Below, piece by piece: positions 1 to 10,555 of a stretch of 64,000 bases of DNA; position 1 is the stretch's first letter, and every line of letters begins with the position of its first letter. The notes under the pieces are model-generated. The model was not told where the DNA came from. It was given only the letters and a program-made list of their open reading frames with translations, and made no database searches. The position numbers and the translations under genes were made by a program. This DNA comes from Prorocentrum cordatum. Its lineage: Eukaryota; Sar; Dinophyceae; Prorocentrales; Prorocentraceae. The stretch covers positions 209,501 through 273,500 of the forward strand of contig CAUYUJ010014210.1 of NCBI GenBank assembly GCA_963575745.1, in the 5' to 3' direction.

Positions 1-640
1 GATCTTAAGCTCGAGCTGCCTGAACACATAGTAGCTGCCCCAGAGCTAATTGACAGGGGACATGCCAGGAGGACGCGCCGCGAAACGTCCCAAGGGACGC
101 GCCAGGCGACGTGCCAAGGGACGTGCCATGGGGTCGCACCGTAGGACGTGCCAAGGGGACGCGCTACGGAACGTGCCAATGGATGTGCCACGGAATGTGC
201 CAGGGGACGCGCGACGCGACGTGCCAGGGGGACTCGCTAAGGGACGCCCCACGGAACGTGCCAAAGAACGTGCCAGGTTGCAATGCTGATTGTATCGATC
301 TTGATGTACCGTGCCGAAGTCTGTGCTGTGCTGCACCGTGCTGAATTGCGATGTGCCATGCCGCGGTTGTGCTCTATAGCGTCGTGGATCGAGTCCTCCT
401 TTGCATCCGAGTCCTGACCGAACTGATCTGGATCTTAAGCTCGAGCTGCCTGAACACATAGTATCTGCCGCAGAGCTAATTGACAGGGGGACATGCCAGG
501 AGGACGCGCCGCGGAACGTCTTAAGGGACGCGCCAGGCGACATGCCAAGGGACGTGCCATGGGGACGCACCGCGGGACGTGCCAAGGGGACGCGCTACAG
601 AACGTGCTGGGGACAAGCGTTTCGCTCGAGACATCCTGTC
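1..640 (+). repeat. Family A satellite, two copies of a ~430-bp unit
   Basis: The string GATCTTAAGCTCGAGCTGCC occurs at 1 and again at 432, so the block is two tandem units, the first starting at or before the window edge. Each unit holds a conserved stretch (CACATAGTAGCTGCCCCAGA), then about 215 bp of a degenerate ~12-bp minisatellite around GGGACGTGCCAA, then a second conserved stretch (TATCGATCTTGATGTACCGT...TGGATCGAGTCCTCC). Reading frames stay open on both strands because the minisatellite has few stops; the peptides are Arg/Pro/Ser repeats and are not taken as genes. The same unit recurs at 1.4-2.3, 9.8-10.6, 21.0-22.1, 35.7-36.2, 36.8-38.1, 38.5-39.4 and 39.9-40.2 kb. Confidence 0.9.
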
Positions 641-649
641 AAAATCCTC

Positions 650-1290
650 AGTCTAGACATCCGCCTGGCGACCTGGACACGTGAAAACAAACGTTTCGGT
701 CAGCACATCCTCAACACATTCTCATGCTAGACATCCGCCTGGGCGATCTGGACACGTGAAAACAAGTAGTTCGCTCGAGACATCCTCAACACATCTTCAT
801 GTGAGACGTCCGCCTGGGTGGCCTGGGCACGTGAAAACAAGCGTTTCGCTCGAGACGTTTTCAACACCTCCTCATTCTAAACATCCGCCTTGGCGACCTG
901 CACACGTGAAAGCAAACGTCTCGCTCGAGACATCCTCAACACATCTTCATGTTAGACATCCGCCTGGGCGACCTGGACACGTGAAAACAAGCGTATCTCT
1001 CGAGACATTCTCAACACATCCTCATGCTAGGCATCCGCCTGGGCAGCCTGGACACGTGAAAACAAGCATCTCGATCGAGACTTCCTCAACACCTCCTCAT
1101 TCTAGACATCGCCTGGGCGACGAGGACGCGTGAAACCAAGCGTCTCGCTCGAGGCATCCTCAACAAATCCTGGCGCTTGACCTCTGCCTGGGCAACCTGG
1201 AGGCGTGAAACCAAGCGTCTCGCTCGAGACATCCTCAAGACCTGGGCACGTGAAAACAAGCATTTCACTTGAGAGAACCTCAGAATTCAG
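650..1290 (+). repeat. 75-bp tandem repeat (family B)
   Basis: The phrase CATCCGCCTGGGCGACCTGG recurs with spacing of 74-75 bp (CCGCCT at about 660, 735, 810, 885, 960, 1035 and 1110). Each unit also carries GTGAAAACAAGCGTTTCGCT followed by CGAGACATCCTCAACACATC. Because 75 is a multiple of three, one frame translates as a regular 25-residue repeat, which explains the 150-residue open frame at 681-1133. No signal peptide or known domain supports a protein. Related blocks are at about 2330-2620, 22090-22400 and 38105-38420. Confidence 0.88.
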
Positions 1291-1363
1291 GTCCCCAGGA
1301 GAGGACAATCTATAACACAAAACAAGCGTTTCGCTCGAGACATCCTCAACAAATTCTGAACAT

Positions 1364-2330
1364 GATCGACCCACGAACCCGGAAAGGAATATAGAAATGT
1401 AAGGCATGGCAACGTTTGAAAGACACCTGATTGGGCGACGGGCAAATACAATGCTTAATGTATCGATTTTGATGTACCGTGCCGAGAGCTGTGCTGTGCT
1501 GCGCTGTGCTGAACTGCGATGTGCCATGCCGCGATTGTGTCTATAGCGTTGTGGATCGAGTCCTCCTTTGCACACGAGTCCTGACCGAACCGACCTAGAT
1601 CTTAAGCTCGAGCGGCCTCAGCACATAGTAGCTGCCCCAGAGCTAATGGACAGGGGGACATGCCAGGAGGACGCGCCGCGGAACGTCCCAAGGGACGCGC
1701 CAGGCGACGTGCCAAGGGACGTGCCACGAAGACGCACCGCGGGACGTGCCGAGGGGACGCGCTACGGAACGTGCCAATGGACGTGCCAATGGACGTGCCA
1801 GGAGACGCGCCGCGCGACGTGCCAGGGGGACTCGCCACGGGACGCGCCACGGAACGTGCCGAAGTTGCAATGCTGAGTGTATCGATCTTGATGTACCGTG
1901 CCGTGGGCTGTGCTGTGCTGCGCTGTGCTGAACTGCGACGTGCCATGCCGCGATTGTGCTCTATAGCGTTGTGGATCGAGTCCTCCTTTGCACACGAGTC
2001 CTGACCGAACCGACCTAGATCTTAAGCTCGAGCGGCCTCAGCACATAGTAGCTGCCCCAGAGCTAATGGACAGGGGGACATGCCAGGAGGACGCGCCGCG
2101 GAACGTCCCAAGGGACGCGCCAGGCGACGTGCCAAGGGACGTGCCATGGGCACGCACCGCGGGACGTGCCAAGGGGACGCGCTACGGAACGAGCCAATGG
2201 ACGTGCACCGCGCGACGTGCCAGGGGGACTCGCCACGGGACGCTCCGCGGAACGTGCCAGGCAACGTGCCAGGCTGCAATGCTAAGGGTATCGATATTGA
2301 TGTACCGTGCCGAGGGCTGTGCTATGCCTG
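1364..2330 (+). repeat. Head module plus two family A units
   Basis: The head module starts near 1364 (GATCGACCCACGAACCCGGA, then AAGGAATATAGAAATGTAAG) and runs into the TGTATCGATTTTGATGTACC stretch of family A. Two family A units follow; CTTAAGCTCGAGCGGCCTCA recurs about 420 bp apart near 1600 and 2020. The second copy is shorter in its minisatellite part and passes directly into the family B array at about 2330. Confidence 0.85.
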
Positions 2331-2690
2331 GGCGACCTGGACACGCGAAAACACGAGTTTCGCTCAAGACGTTCTCAGCACATCCTCATGCTAGACATCC
2401 GCCTGGACAACCTGGACACGCGCAAACAAACGTCTCGATCGAGACTTCCTCGACACCGCCTCATGCTAGACATCCGCCTGGGCAACTTGGACACGTGAAA
2501 ACAAGCCTCTGGTTCGAGACATCCTCAACAAATCCTCATGCTAGACACCCGTCTGGGCAACCTGGAGGCGTGAAACTAAGCGTCTCGCTCGAAACATCCT
2601 CAAAACCTGGGCACGTGAAAACAAGCATTTCACCTGAGAGATCCTCTGAATTCAGGTCCCCAGGAGAGCACAATATATAATACAAAACAA
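2330..2690 (+). repeat. Family B array, second block
   Basis: About four degenerate copies of the 75-bp unit described at 650-1290, beginning right after a truncated family A unit. The A-to-B order is repeated at 22.0-22.4 kb and 38.1-38.4 kb, so the join is old and has been copied rather than formed independently each time. Confidence 0.82.
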
Positions 2691-3045
2691 GCGTTTCGCT
2701 CGAGACATCCTCAACCAATTCTGAAAATCAAGCGTTTCGTTCGAGACATCCTCAATTTTTAATTCGCCGGCCCTACGCGACCTTGTTATTTATCGCAAAA
2801 GAAATTCGCCGGCCCTACAGCCGTCAAAACCGGAGGGAAACCAACTAAAAGAGAACCCTGGGCCTTTGCCCTTTCCGGGAAAAACAAGCGTTTCGCTAGG
2901 GACATCCTCAATTTTTAATTTGCCGGCCCTACGCGACCTCGTTATTTATCGCAAAAAAAATTCGCCGGCCCTACAGCCGTCAAAACCGGGGGAAACCAAC
3001 TAAAAGAGAACCCTGGGCTCAGGCCCTTTCCGGGAAAAATAAATA
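2690..3045 (+). repeat. Link motif (C) and two tail modules (G)
   Basis: GTTTCGCTCGAGACATCCTC (module C) lies at 2692-2711. It is followed by the G tail: ATTCGCCGGCCCTACGCGAC, CTCGTTATTTATCGCAAAAG, a second ATTCGCCGGCCCTACAG, then CTAAAAGAGAACCCTGGGCC and GCCCTTTCCGGGAAAA. The C+G pair is present twice in tandem here (2690-2885 and 2886-3040), with a C variant reading GTTTCGCTAGGGACATCCTC in the second. G tails also occur at about 5815, 7010, 12040, 17120, 22520, 35620 and 36660. Confidence 0.85.
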
Positions 3046-3052
3046 CTGATAG

Positions 3053-3070
3053 ATTCGGCGCGCGCCGAAT
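3053..3070. repeat. Perfect 18-bp palindrome
   Basis: ATTCGGCGCGCGCCGAAT is its own reverse complement. It sits immediately downstream of a G tail, in the short non-repetitive stretch between the G module and the GGATTCC array. Confidence 0.8.
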
Positions 3071-3120
3071 TCTTGGCCGAGCCCAAAAATAGACACCCCC
3101 AACCCCGCTGAAACGTCAGA

Positions 3121-3865
3121 GGTTAAAATATTGGGTGGTTCCATAGGGATTCCTAAGGATTCCCGAAGGATTCCTAGGGATTCCCTAGGGATTCACTCGG
3201 GATTCCGAAGTGTTCCTGAAGGCTTGCTGAAGGATTTCCGGAAGATTCCTGCGGATTCCCCCATAGGGAGTCGTAAAGATCCCCGAGGGATTCCTGACGA
3301 TTCCCTATAGGGATTCCTACAGGTTTCCGCTTGCTTTCCTAAGGATTCCCCCTATAGGCTTGCAAAGGATTCCCTAGGGATTCCTAAGGACGCCTGGCGG
3401 ATTCTTACAGATTCCTTACGGATTCCTAAGGATTCCCTAAGGATTCCCTAGGGATTCCCTGGGGATTCCGAAGGATTCCAAGGGATTCCAATGGATTCTT
3501 CCGGGGGTCCTAAGGCCAAGGGATTCCATAGGATTCATTCGGGATTCACTCGGGATTGCTCCGGATTTCCTACGATCTCCTAACGCTTCCTGAGGATTCT
3601 TTAGAATTCCCTAGGGATCCTCAGGATTCCCAGAAAGGATTCCTCAAGATTCCTTAAGGATTCTCACAGGATTCCTTAGGATACCCGAAAGATTCCCTAC
3701 GGGATTCCCTTTGCCCGAAAGATTCCCTAAGGATTCCCCAGGGATTCCGAAGGATTCCCAAAAAGGATTCCTAGGGATTCCCTGCGATTCCTGCAGGATC
3801 CCCTAGGTCTTCCGCAGGATTCCTCGGGGATTCCGGAGGATTCCCTAAGGATCCCTAAGGGATGT
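3121..3865 (+). repeat. Degenerate GGATTCCCTA minisatellite
   Basis: About 740 bp of short units of roughly 10-14 bp built on GGATTCCCTA or AAGGATTCC, with many local variants. No reading frame of note. The array passes directly into the TGTG/GTCT microsatellite at its right end. Confidence 0.85.
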
Positions 3866-3898
3866 GCGTGCATGTGTGTGTGTGTATGTGTGTGTGTG

Positions 3899-3991
<93 letters not shown>

Positions 3992-4000
3992 GCCTGTCAA

Positions 4001-4093
<93 letters not shown>

Positions 4094-4200
4094 GTCTGTC
4101 TGTGTGCGTGCGTGCGTGCGTGCGTGCGTGCGTGAGTGCGTGCGTGCGTGCGTGCGTGCGTGCGTGTGTGCGTGTGTGTGTGTGTATATATATATATAGA
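3866..4200 (+). repeat. Compound microsatellite: (TG)n, (GTCT)n, (GTGC)n, (TA)n
   Basis: A long (GTCT)n run occupies about 3899-4100 with two short interruptions, preceded by TG repeats and followed by GTGC repeats and a short TATATA run ending at about 4198. Open frames here on both strands (Cys-Leu-Ser or Thr-Asp-Arg repeats) are purely microsatellite-derived. Confidence 0.95.
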
Positions 4201-4880
4201 CACACACGGCCACTCCTAGATCTCTGGGGGCCCCCATTGGAGCCCTCTTGGGGCTCTCCGTAACGGCATTTGAGGGCCCCGAGAGGGCCTCAATAGGGCC
4301 CCAAGAAGGGCACTCGCGTGACTTCGGTTTGACTCCTCCTGGGCCCTCCTTGGAGCCTTATTGGGGCCCTGCGAGACGGCACTGGAGGTGGAGGAGGAGG
4401 AAGCAGTGAGGAGGAGGAGCAGGGAGGAGGGGGAGGACGAGGAGGAGGAAGAATGGCGAGTTGGACGAGGACGAGGAGGAGGAAGGATGGCGAGTTGGCG
4501 AGTTGGTCGCGTGCCTTTATTTCGACTGGGGGTTGACCCCCTTGGAACCCTCGTGGGAGCCCTCTTAAAGCATTTTCGGGGCTCTCCAGTGTGGTCTCGG
4601 GGGGCCCCAACTGGCTCCAAGAGGAACCCAAGAGGAGTCCATGAGGGCCCCAGCGGTGTACATGACTCGAGGCTGTGGTTTTATTCACCCCTTGAACCCT
4701 TTCCGGCCCTCTTGGAACCGTCTAGGGGCCCTTCGAGATTCATGGAGGGTCCCGGAGGGCCCCCTGAGTACCCCAAGAGGGCCGAAGAAAGGGTCCGAGA
4801 GGGGCCCAAGAGGCCTCAGCAGTGTATATGACTCGAAGCTTTGTGCTTACTCACCCCAGGCGCCCTCTTGGGGCCCTTCA
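4201..4880 (+). repeat. Degenerate GGCCC/CTCTTGG-rich repeats with a ~160-bp duplication
   Basis: The sequence alternates short units such as GGGCCCCAAGAGG and CCCTCTTGGGGCC with a GGA/GAG-rich patch at about 4380-4490. A block containing GTACATGACTCGAGGCTGTG at about 4657 is repeated, diverged, at about 4817 (GTATATGACTCGAAGCTTTG), each followed by a short A/T-richer stretch and CTCACCCC. No protein-coding signature recognised. Confidence 0.6.
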
Positions 4881-4927
4881 AGGCCCTCCACACACACAAA
4901 CGTACGCGCGCGCGCGCGCACGCACGC

Positions 4928-4981
<54 letters not shown>

Positions 4982-5125
4982 ACACACACGCACACACACA
5001 CACAACACACAACACAACACAACACATACACGCGCACACACACATACACACACTAACACACACACACACTAACACACACACTAACACACACACACACACA
5101 CACACGCGCGCGCACGTACGCCATA
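4881..5125 (+). repeat. (CGCA)n and (CA)n microsatellite
   Basis: CGCACGCA-type repeats at about 4905-4970 grade into CACACA repeats with AACACA variants up to about 5120. The nearby 5126-5300 stretch is non-repetitive with no recognisable gene. Confidence 0.93.
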
Positions 5126-5300
5126 CACTTCCGCGCGCACCCATACACATGCACACATCGTCACATGCATACAGGCCCATGCAGGCGTTCACGTGCACGC
5201 ATCCACGCCACCTTCGATTGAATGTCGTGGATTGTTTGAAGCTGGTCTTCTCAGCTCTACTATGGTCGCCATTTCGTGCTTTCAAAATAGATACTGTTGC

Positions 5301-5960
5301 TCAAACATGATGGACCCACGAACCCGGAAAGGGATATAGACATGCGCAGCATGGTCACGTTTTCACGATACCCAACTGGGCGACACCTCACAAAACATCC
5401 CACGAGACACCCCGCGAAACATCCCACGAGACACCTCGCGAAACATTCCACGAGACACCTCGCGAAACGTTCCACGAGACACCCCGCGAAACATTCCACG
5501 AGACACCCCACGAAACATTCCACGAGACACCCCACGAAACATTCCACGAGACATCCCACGAAACATTCCACGGGGGTGCGACTGGGTGTGGTTGTGCTGG
5601 GGTGTGGTCTTGCTGGGGTGTGGTCGTGCTGGGGGGGTGGTCGTGCTGGGGGGTGGTCGTGCTGGGGCGTGGTCGTGCTGGGGCGTGGTCGTGCTTGGGC
5701 GTGATCGTGCTGGGGTGTGGTCGTGCTGTGGTGAGGTCGTGCTGGGGTGGCCCGCACCCTGTGATTTATCGATCGGGATTTCAAAAACAAGCGTTTCGCC
5801 TGAGACATCCTCAAATTTTAATCCGCCGGCCTCCTTCGACCTCGATATTTATCAGGGAAAGAATCCGCCGGCCTCCTTCAAGTTGGGCACGGGGGGACAT
5901 TGTTTACATACTAAAAGAGAACCCTGGGCCTTTGCCCTTTCCGGGGAAATATATACTAAA
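5301..5960 (+). repeat. Composite repeat, copy 1: head, CACGAAACA array, GTCGTGCTGG array, link, tail
   Basis: In order: head (ATGATGGACCCACGAACCCG, about 5307); about nine ~20-bp units CACGAAACATTCCACGAGAC (about 5395-5570); 16-18-bp units GTGTGGTCGTGCTGGGG (about 5580-5750); a C link GTTTCGCCTGAGACATCCTC (about 5790); a G tail ending CCCTTTCCGGGGAAA (about 5815-5950). The same five parts in the same order form the next block at 6110-7165. Confidence 0.85.
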
Positions 5961-6109
5961 TAGATACTAGTTAGACACTATAGACACGGAAATCTTGCAA
6001 CACAGCCGTTGCACAAACATATTTTTAGACACTGTCCGAAATAGATACTTTTGATATTCTGACCACCAGGCCTCAGCGGGAGCACGAGAATTCCTAAAAG
6101 CGTCTATTT

Positions 6110-7165
6110 CTAAAACATGATGGACCCACGAACCCGGAAAGGGATATAGACATGTGGAGCATGGGCACGTTTTCACGATACCCAACGGGGCAACACCTCA
6201 CGAAACATCCCACGAGACACCTCACGAAACATCCCACGAGACACCTCACGAAACATTCCGCGAGACACCTCACGAAACATTCCAGGAGACACCCCGCGAA
6301 ACATTCCACGAGACACCCCACGAAACATTCCACGACGACAGGCAACCACTCAACCAAGGCGGTGTGGTCGTGCTGGGGAGTGGTCGTGCTGGGGTGTGGT
6401 CGTGCTGGGGGGTGGTCGTGCTGGGGTGTGGTCGTGCTGGGGGGGTGGTCGTGCTGGGGGGTGGTTGTGCTGGGGCGTGGTCGTGCTGGGGCGTGGTCGT
6501 GCTGGGGCGTGGTCGTGCTGGGGTGTGGTCGTGCTGTGGTGAGGTCGTGCTGGGGTGTGGTCGTGCTGGGGTGTGGTCTTGCTAGGGTGGGGTCGTGCTG
6601 GGGTGGGGTCGTGCTGGGGTGGGGTCGTGCTGGGGTGTGGTCGTGCTGGGGTGTGGTCGTGCTGGGGTGTGGTCGTGCTGGGGTGTGGTCGTGCTGGGGA
6701 GTGGTCGTGCTGGGGTGTGGTCGTGCTGGGGTGTGGTCGTGCTGGGGGTGTGGTCGTGCTGTGGTCGTGCTGGGGGGTGGTCGTGCTGGGGGGGTGGTCG
6801 TGCTGGGGGTGGTCGTGCTGGGGCGTGGTCGTGCTGGGGCGTGGTCGTGCTGGGGTGTGGTCGTGCTGGGGTCCTGCTGGGGTGTGGTCGTGCTGGGGTG
6901 TCGTGCTGGGGGGTGGAAAAAACAAATTCTGAAAAACAAACGTTTCGCTCGAGACATCCTCGACAAATTCTGAAAAACAAGCGTTTCGCTCGAGACATCC
7001 TCAAATTTCAATTCGCCGGCAATTCGCCGGCCTCCTTCAACCTCGTTATTTATCAGGGAAAAAATTCGCCGGCAATTCGCCGGCCTCCTTCAAGTTGGCA
7101 CCGGGGGATTAAGTTTACAAACTAAAAGAGAACCCTGGGCCCACGCCCTTTCCGGGAAAATAGAT
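6110..7165 (+). repeat. Composite repeat, copy 2 (expanded array)
   Basis: Same order of parts as 5301-5960: head at about 6114, CACGAAACAT/CACGAGACAC units to about 6335, then a much longer GTGTGGTCGTGCTGGGG array (about 6358-6920), then two C links (6942-6961 and 6982-7001), then a G tail with its inner ATTCGCCGGC motif doubled. The array is more than three times longer than in copy 1, so array length changes independently of the flanking modules. Open frames here are repeat artefacts. Confidence 0.85.
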
Positions 7166-7245
7166 ACTAATAGATACAGTGTGCACGGCGCCTCAACGGG
7201 AAGCTCAGAATTTCTAAAAGTGTCTATTCTTGTTTTCGGCTGTCT

Positions 7246-7480
7246 ACCAGGGGAAATCCATTCCTGGGCATGATTTTGAATGCCCGGAGCCAACTGTAGG
7301 CCACTTCGTGGTCTTCGAGTTCCCAGAACTCCATTCCTGGGCATGAATTTGAATGCCCGGAGCCAACTGTAGGCCACTTCGTGTCTTCGAGTTCCCAGAG
7401 CTCCATTCCTGGGCATGATTTTGAATGCCCGGAGCCAACTGTACGCACTTCGTGTTCTTCCCCAGAACGCCATTCCACAA
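7246..7480 (+). repeat. Three ~73-bp tandem units with an internal hairpin
   Basis: CATTCCTGGGCATGATTTTG begins units at about 7259, 7333 and 7404, continuing GAATGCCCGGAGCCAACTGT. Each unit holds a short inverted repeat, GGGCAT...ATGCCC, around a TGATTTTGA-type loop. No other copies seen in the window. Confidence 0.8.
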
Positions 7481-7489
7481 ATGCCTGAG

Positions 7490-8810
7490 GCGAGGCTGAC
7501 TGAGGCTGAGGGCAGGCTGAGGCTGAGGCTGAGGCAGGCTGAGGCTGAGGCTGAGGCAGGCTGAGGCTGAGGCAGGCTGAGGCTGAGGCTGAGGCCAGGC
7601 TGAGGCAGGCTGAGGCTGAGGCCGAGGCTGAAGGCAGACTGAGGCTGAGGCTGAAGCAGGCTGAGGCTGAGGCTGAGGCTGAGGCTGAGGCTGAGGCAGG
7701 CTGATGCTGAGGCAGGCTGAGGCTGAGGCTGAGGCTGATGCAGGCTGAGGCTGAGGCAGGCTGAGGCTGAGGCCGAGGCTGAAGGCAGACTGAGGCTGAG
7801 GCTGAAGCAGGCTGAGGCTGAGGCTGAGGCAGGCTGAGGCTGAGGCTGAGGCAGGCTGATGCTGAGGCAGGCTGAGGCTGAGGCTGAGGCTGATGCAGGC
7901 TGAGGCTGAGGCAGGCTGAGGCTGAGGCCGAGGCTGAAGGCAGACTGAGGCTGAGGCTGAAGCAGGCTGAGGCTGAGGCTGAGGCAGGCTGAGGCTGAGG
8001 CTGAGGCAGGCTGATGCTGAGGCAGGCTGAGGCTGAGGCTGAGGCTGATGCAGGCTGAGGCTGAGGCAGGCTGAGGCTGAGGCCGAGGCTGAAGGCAGAC
8101 TGAGGCTGAGGCTGAAGCAGGCTGAGGCTGAGGCTGAGGCAGGCTGAGGCTGAGGCTGAGGCAGGCTGATGCTGAGGCAGGCTGAGGCTGAGGCTGAGGC
8201 TGATGCAGGCTGAGGCTGAGGCAGGCTGAGGCTGAGGCCGAGGCTGAAGGCAGACTGAGGCTGAGGCTGCAAGCTGAGGCTGAGGCTGAGGCTGAGGCAG
8301 GCTGAGGCTGAGGCTGAGGCAGGCTGATGCTGAGGCAGGCTGAGGCTGAGGCTGAGGCTGGCAGGCTGAGGCTGAGGCCGAGGCTGAAGGCAGACTGAGG
8401 CTGAGGCTGAAGCAGGCTGAGGCTGAGGCTGAGGCAGGCTGAGGCTGAGGCTGAGGCAGGCTGAGGCTGAGGCAGGCTGAGGCTGAGGCTGAGGCTGATG
8501 CAGGCTGAGGCTGAGGCAGGCTGAGGCTGAGGCCGAGGCTGAAGGCAGACTGAGGCTGAGGCTGAAAGCAGGCTGAGGCTGAGGCTGAGGCAGGCTGAGG
8601 CTGAGGCTGAGGCAGGCTGATGCTGAGGCAGGCTGAGGCTGAGGCTGAGGCTGATGCAGGCTGAGGCTGAGGCAGGCTGAGGCTGAGGCCGAGGCTGAAG
8701 GCAGACTGAGGCTGAGGCTGAAGCAGGCTGAGGCTGAGGCTGAGGCAGGCTGAGGCTGAGGCAGGCTGAGGCTGAGGCTGAGGCAGGCTGAGGCTGAGGC
8801 TGTGACTGCG
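7490..8810 (+). repeat. GAGGCT minisatellite with ~155-bp higher-order repeat
   Basis: The basic unit is the hexamer GAGGCT with CAGGCT and GATGCT variants. A marker GAGGCCGAGGCTGAAGGCAG recurs at about 7621, 7772, 7927, 8082, 8237, 8377, 8532 and 8688, spacings 151, 155, 155, 155, 140, 155 and 156. The array therefore has a ~155-bp higher-order period, as made by unequal exchange or segmental amplification. The minus strand is open for more than 1.3 kb here (Ser-Ala-Ser-Leu and Pro-Gln repeats), which follows from the hexamer having no stops in that frame. Confidence 0.92.
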
Positions 8811-9300
8811 ACTGCCGTTGCCACTGCGACTGTCATCGCGAATGCGACTACGACTGCGAGATCAGCAGAATTCTACAACTGGATTCTCATCTGAATCTTA
8901 AGGGGAATGCTTCCAGATATGCTCCTGCACATCGCTGTTAGGTTGCTTTGCCCGGATAATTTTTCTAGTTTTAATATAAGAAGCAGCCGAACACTGTGTA
9001 TGTGTCTTTTGGTGGATTTGGAAGCCCGGGCGCTCGCCGCGCCAACGCCCCCAGCACCCCTCTCTGAGTCTCCAATTTTCTTATGTACAAAAAGCATACA
9101 CACAATGTTTAGCTGCTTCCCAAACCAAGCAATGTGTTTCGCGGCACCGAGGGCGCTAAACGCTGTGTAGTATTGTTTGCTGTTTTGCAACGAGGAGGAG
9201 GGGGAACAAGACATGGAGGAGGAAAGGAAAAGGAGGGAAAGGAGGGGCTGAGAACGGAAGTGCACCTGGCCGCGGAGCGCGGCTGCATGGTAGATGGAGC
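8811..9300. other. Low-repeat interval without recognisable gene
   Basis: About 490 bp of non-repetitive sequence. Short open frames exist on both strands but none shows a known motif, signal peptide or consistent length. Confidence 0.5.
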
Positions 9301-9660
9301 CGTATGTACAAACCCCTCTCCCCGACCCTCCACCCCACGGTCGACCACGCCTGCTTCCTGGAGCCCTGTGTCGTAGCCACTGTGTACAGACTTTTGAGCC
9401 ACCCACCCTGCAGACATTCGTCTGGCACCCTCTTCCCCGACCCTCCACCACGGCCGATCGCACATGCTTCCTGGATCCGCATCTCGTAGCTACTGTGTAC
9501 ACGTTCTAGAGCCACCCACCCTGCAGAAATCTGTCCGGCACCCCCCTCCCCGACCCTCCACCACGGCCGACTCCGCCTGCTGCATGGAGCCTTGTTCAGT
9601 AAACACTTTACACTGGCTCTAACGCCACGCACCCTGCAGAAATCCGCCCGGCACGCCAAA
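9300..9660 (+). repeat. ~115-bp tandem repeat, about three copies
   Basis: GCCACCCACCCTGCAGA recurs at about 9398 and 9512, with a variant near 9623, each followed by CCCCGACCCTCCACCACGGC and GTAGCTACTGTGTACA-like text. Confidence 0.75.
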
Positions 9661-9740
9661 CACGCGCCGAGCAGAGCAAGCAAAATATGTAATCTTGCTT
9701 GAAAGACGCTCCACACGTGCGACTAATCGCAATGAAAGTT

Positions 9741-9784
9741 GGATCATCAGACCTAGCCAGAGTCACTCTGGCTAGGATCATCAG
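9741..9784. repeat. Mini-foldback: 12-bp hairpin flanked by 10-bp direct repeats
   Basis: CCTAGCCAGAGT and ACTCTGGCTAGG are exact reverse complements separated by a single C (9752-9776). The pair is flanked by GGATCATCAG at 9741-9750 and at 9775-9784, the second copy overlapping the hairpin end by GG. The direct repeats resemble a target-site duplication around a minimal foldback element, or a local template-switch product. Confidence 0.75.
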
Positions 9785-9845
9785 CTGAGCAGCCGACATG
9801 CGAGTCGACAATGTTCAGCATGGAGGGATCACCCCCCATGATCTG

Positions 9846-10555
9846 GAACATGATCGACCCACGAACCCCGAAAGGAATATAGAACTGTAACACATGGCGG
9901 CGTTTTCAAAGACACCTGATTGGGTGACGGGCAAATGCAATGCTGAAGGTATCGATCTTGATGTACCGTGCCGAAATCTGTGCTGTGCTGCGCCGTGCTG
10001 GATTGCGATGTGCCATGGCGCGATTGTGCTCTATAGCCTCGTGGATCGAGTCCTCCTTTGCATCCGAGTCCTGACCGAACTGATCTGGATCTGAAGCTCG
10101 AGCTGCCTGAACACATAGTAGCTGCCCCAGAGCTAATGAACAGGGGAGCATGCCAGGAGGACGCGCCGCGAAACGTCCCAAGGGATGCGCCAGGCGACGT
10201 GCCAGGGGACGTGCCATGGGGTCGCACCGCGGGACGTGCCAAGAGGACGCGCTACGGAACGTGCCAATGGATGTGCCACGGGATGTGCCACGGGACGCGC
10301 CACGCGACGTGTCAGGGGGACTCGCCAAGGGACGCTCCACGGAACTTGCCAAGGAACGTGCCAAATTGCAATGCTGAAGGTATCGATCTTGCTGTACCGT
10401 GCCGGAATCTGTGCTGTGCTGCGCCGTGCTGGATTGCGATGTGCTATGGCGCGATTGTGCTCTATAGCCTCGTGGATCGAGTCCTCCTTTGCATCCGAGC
10501 CCTGACCGAACTGATCTGGATCTGAAGCTCGAGCTGCCTGAACACATAGTAGCTC
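9846..10555 (+). repeat. Head plus family A units
   Basis: A head module (GATCGACCCACGAACCCCGA, about 9850) is followed by family A units; CTGAAGCTCGAGCTGCCTGA recurs about 431 bp apart near 10090 and 10521. The minisatellite part spans about 10140-10365. Confidence 0.85.

Noticed and set aside
681-1133. Open frame with regular 25-residue repeats
   Set aside because: The 75-bp period accounts for it; other family B blocks do not keep the frame, which argues against selection on a protein.
3866-4263. Cys-Leu-Ser-Val repeat protein from the GTCT tract
   Set aside because: Pure tetranucleotide microsatellite; frames are open on both strands.
7244-8836. Minus-strand open frame of 530 codons in the GAGGCT array
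   Set aside because: Composed of Ser-Ala-Leu and Pro-Gln repeats dictated by the hexamer; it runs into unrelated repeats at its end and has no signal peptide or domain.
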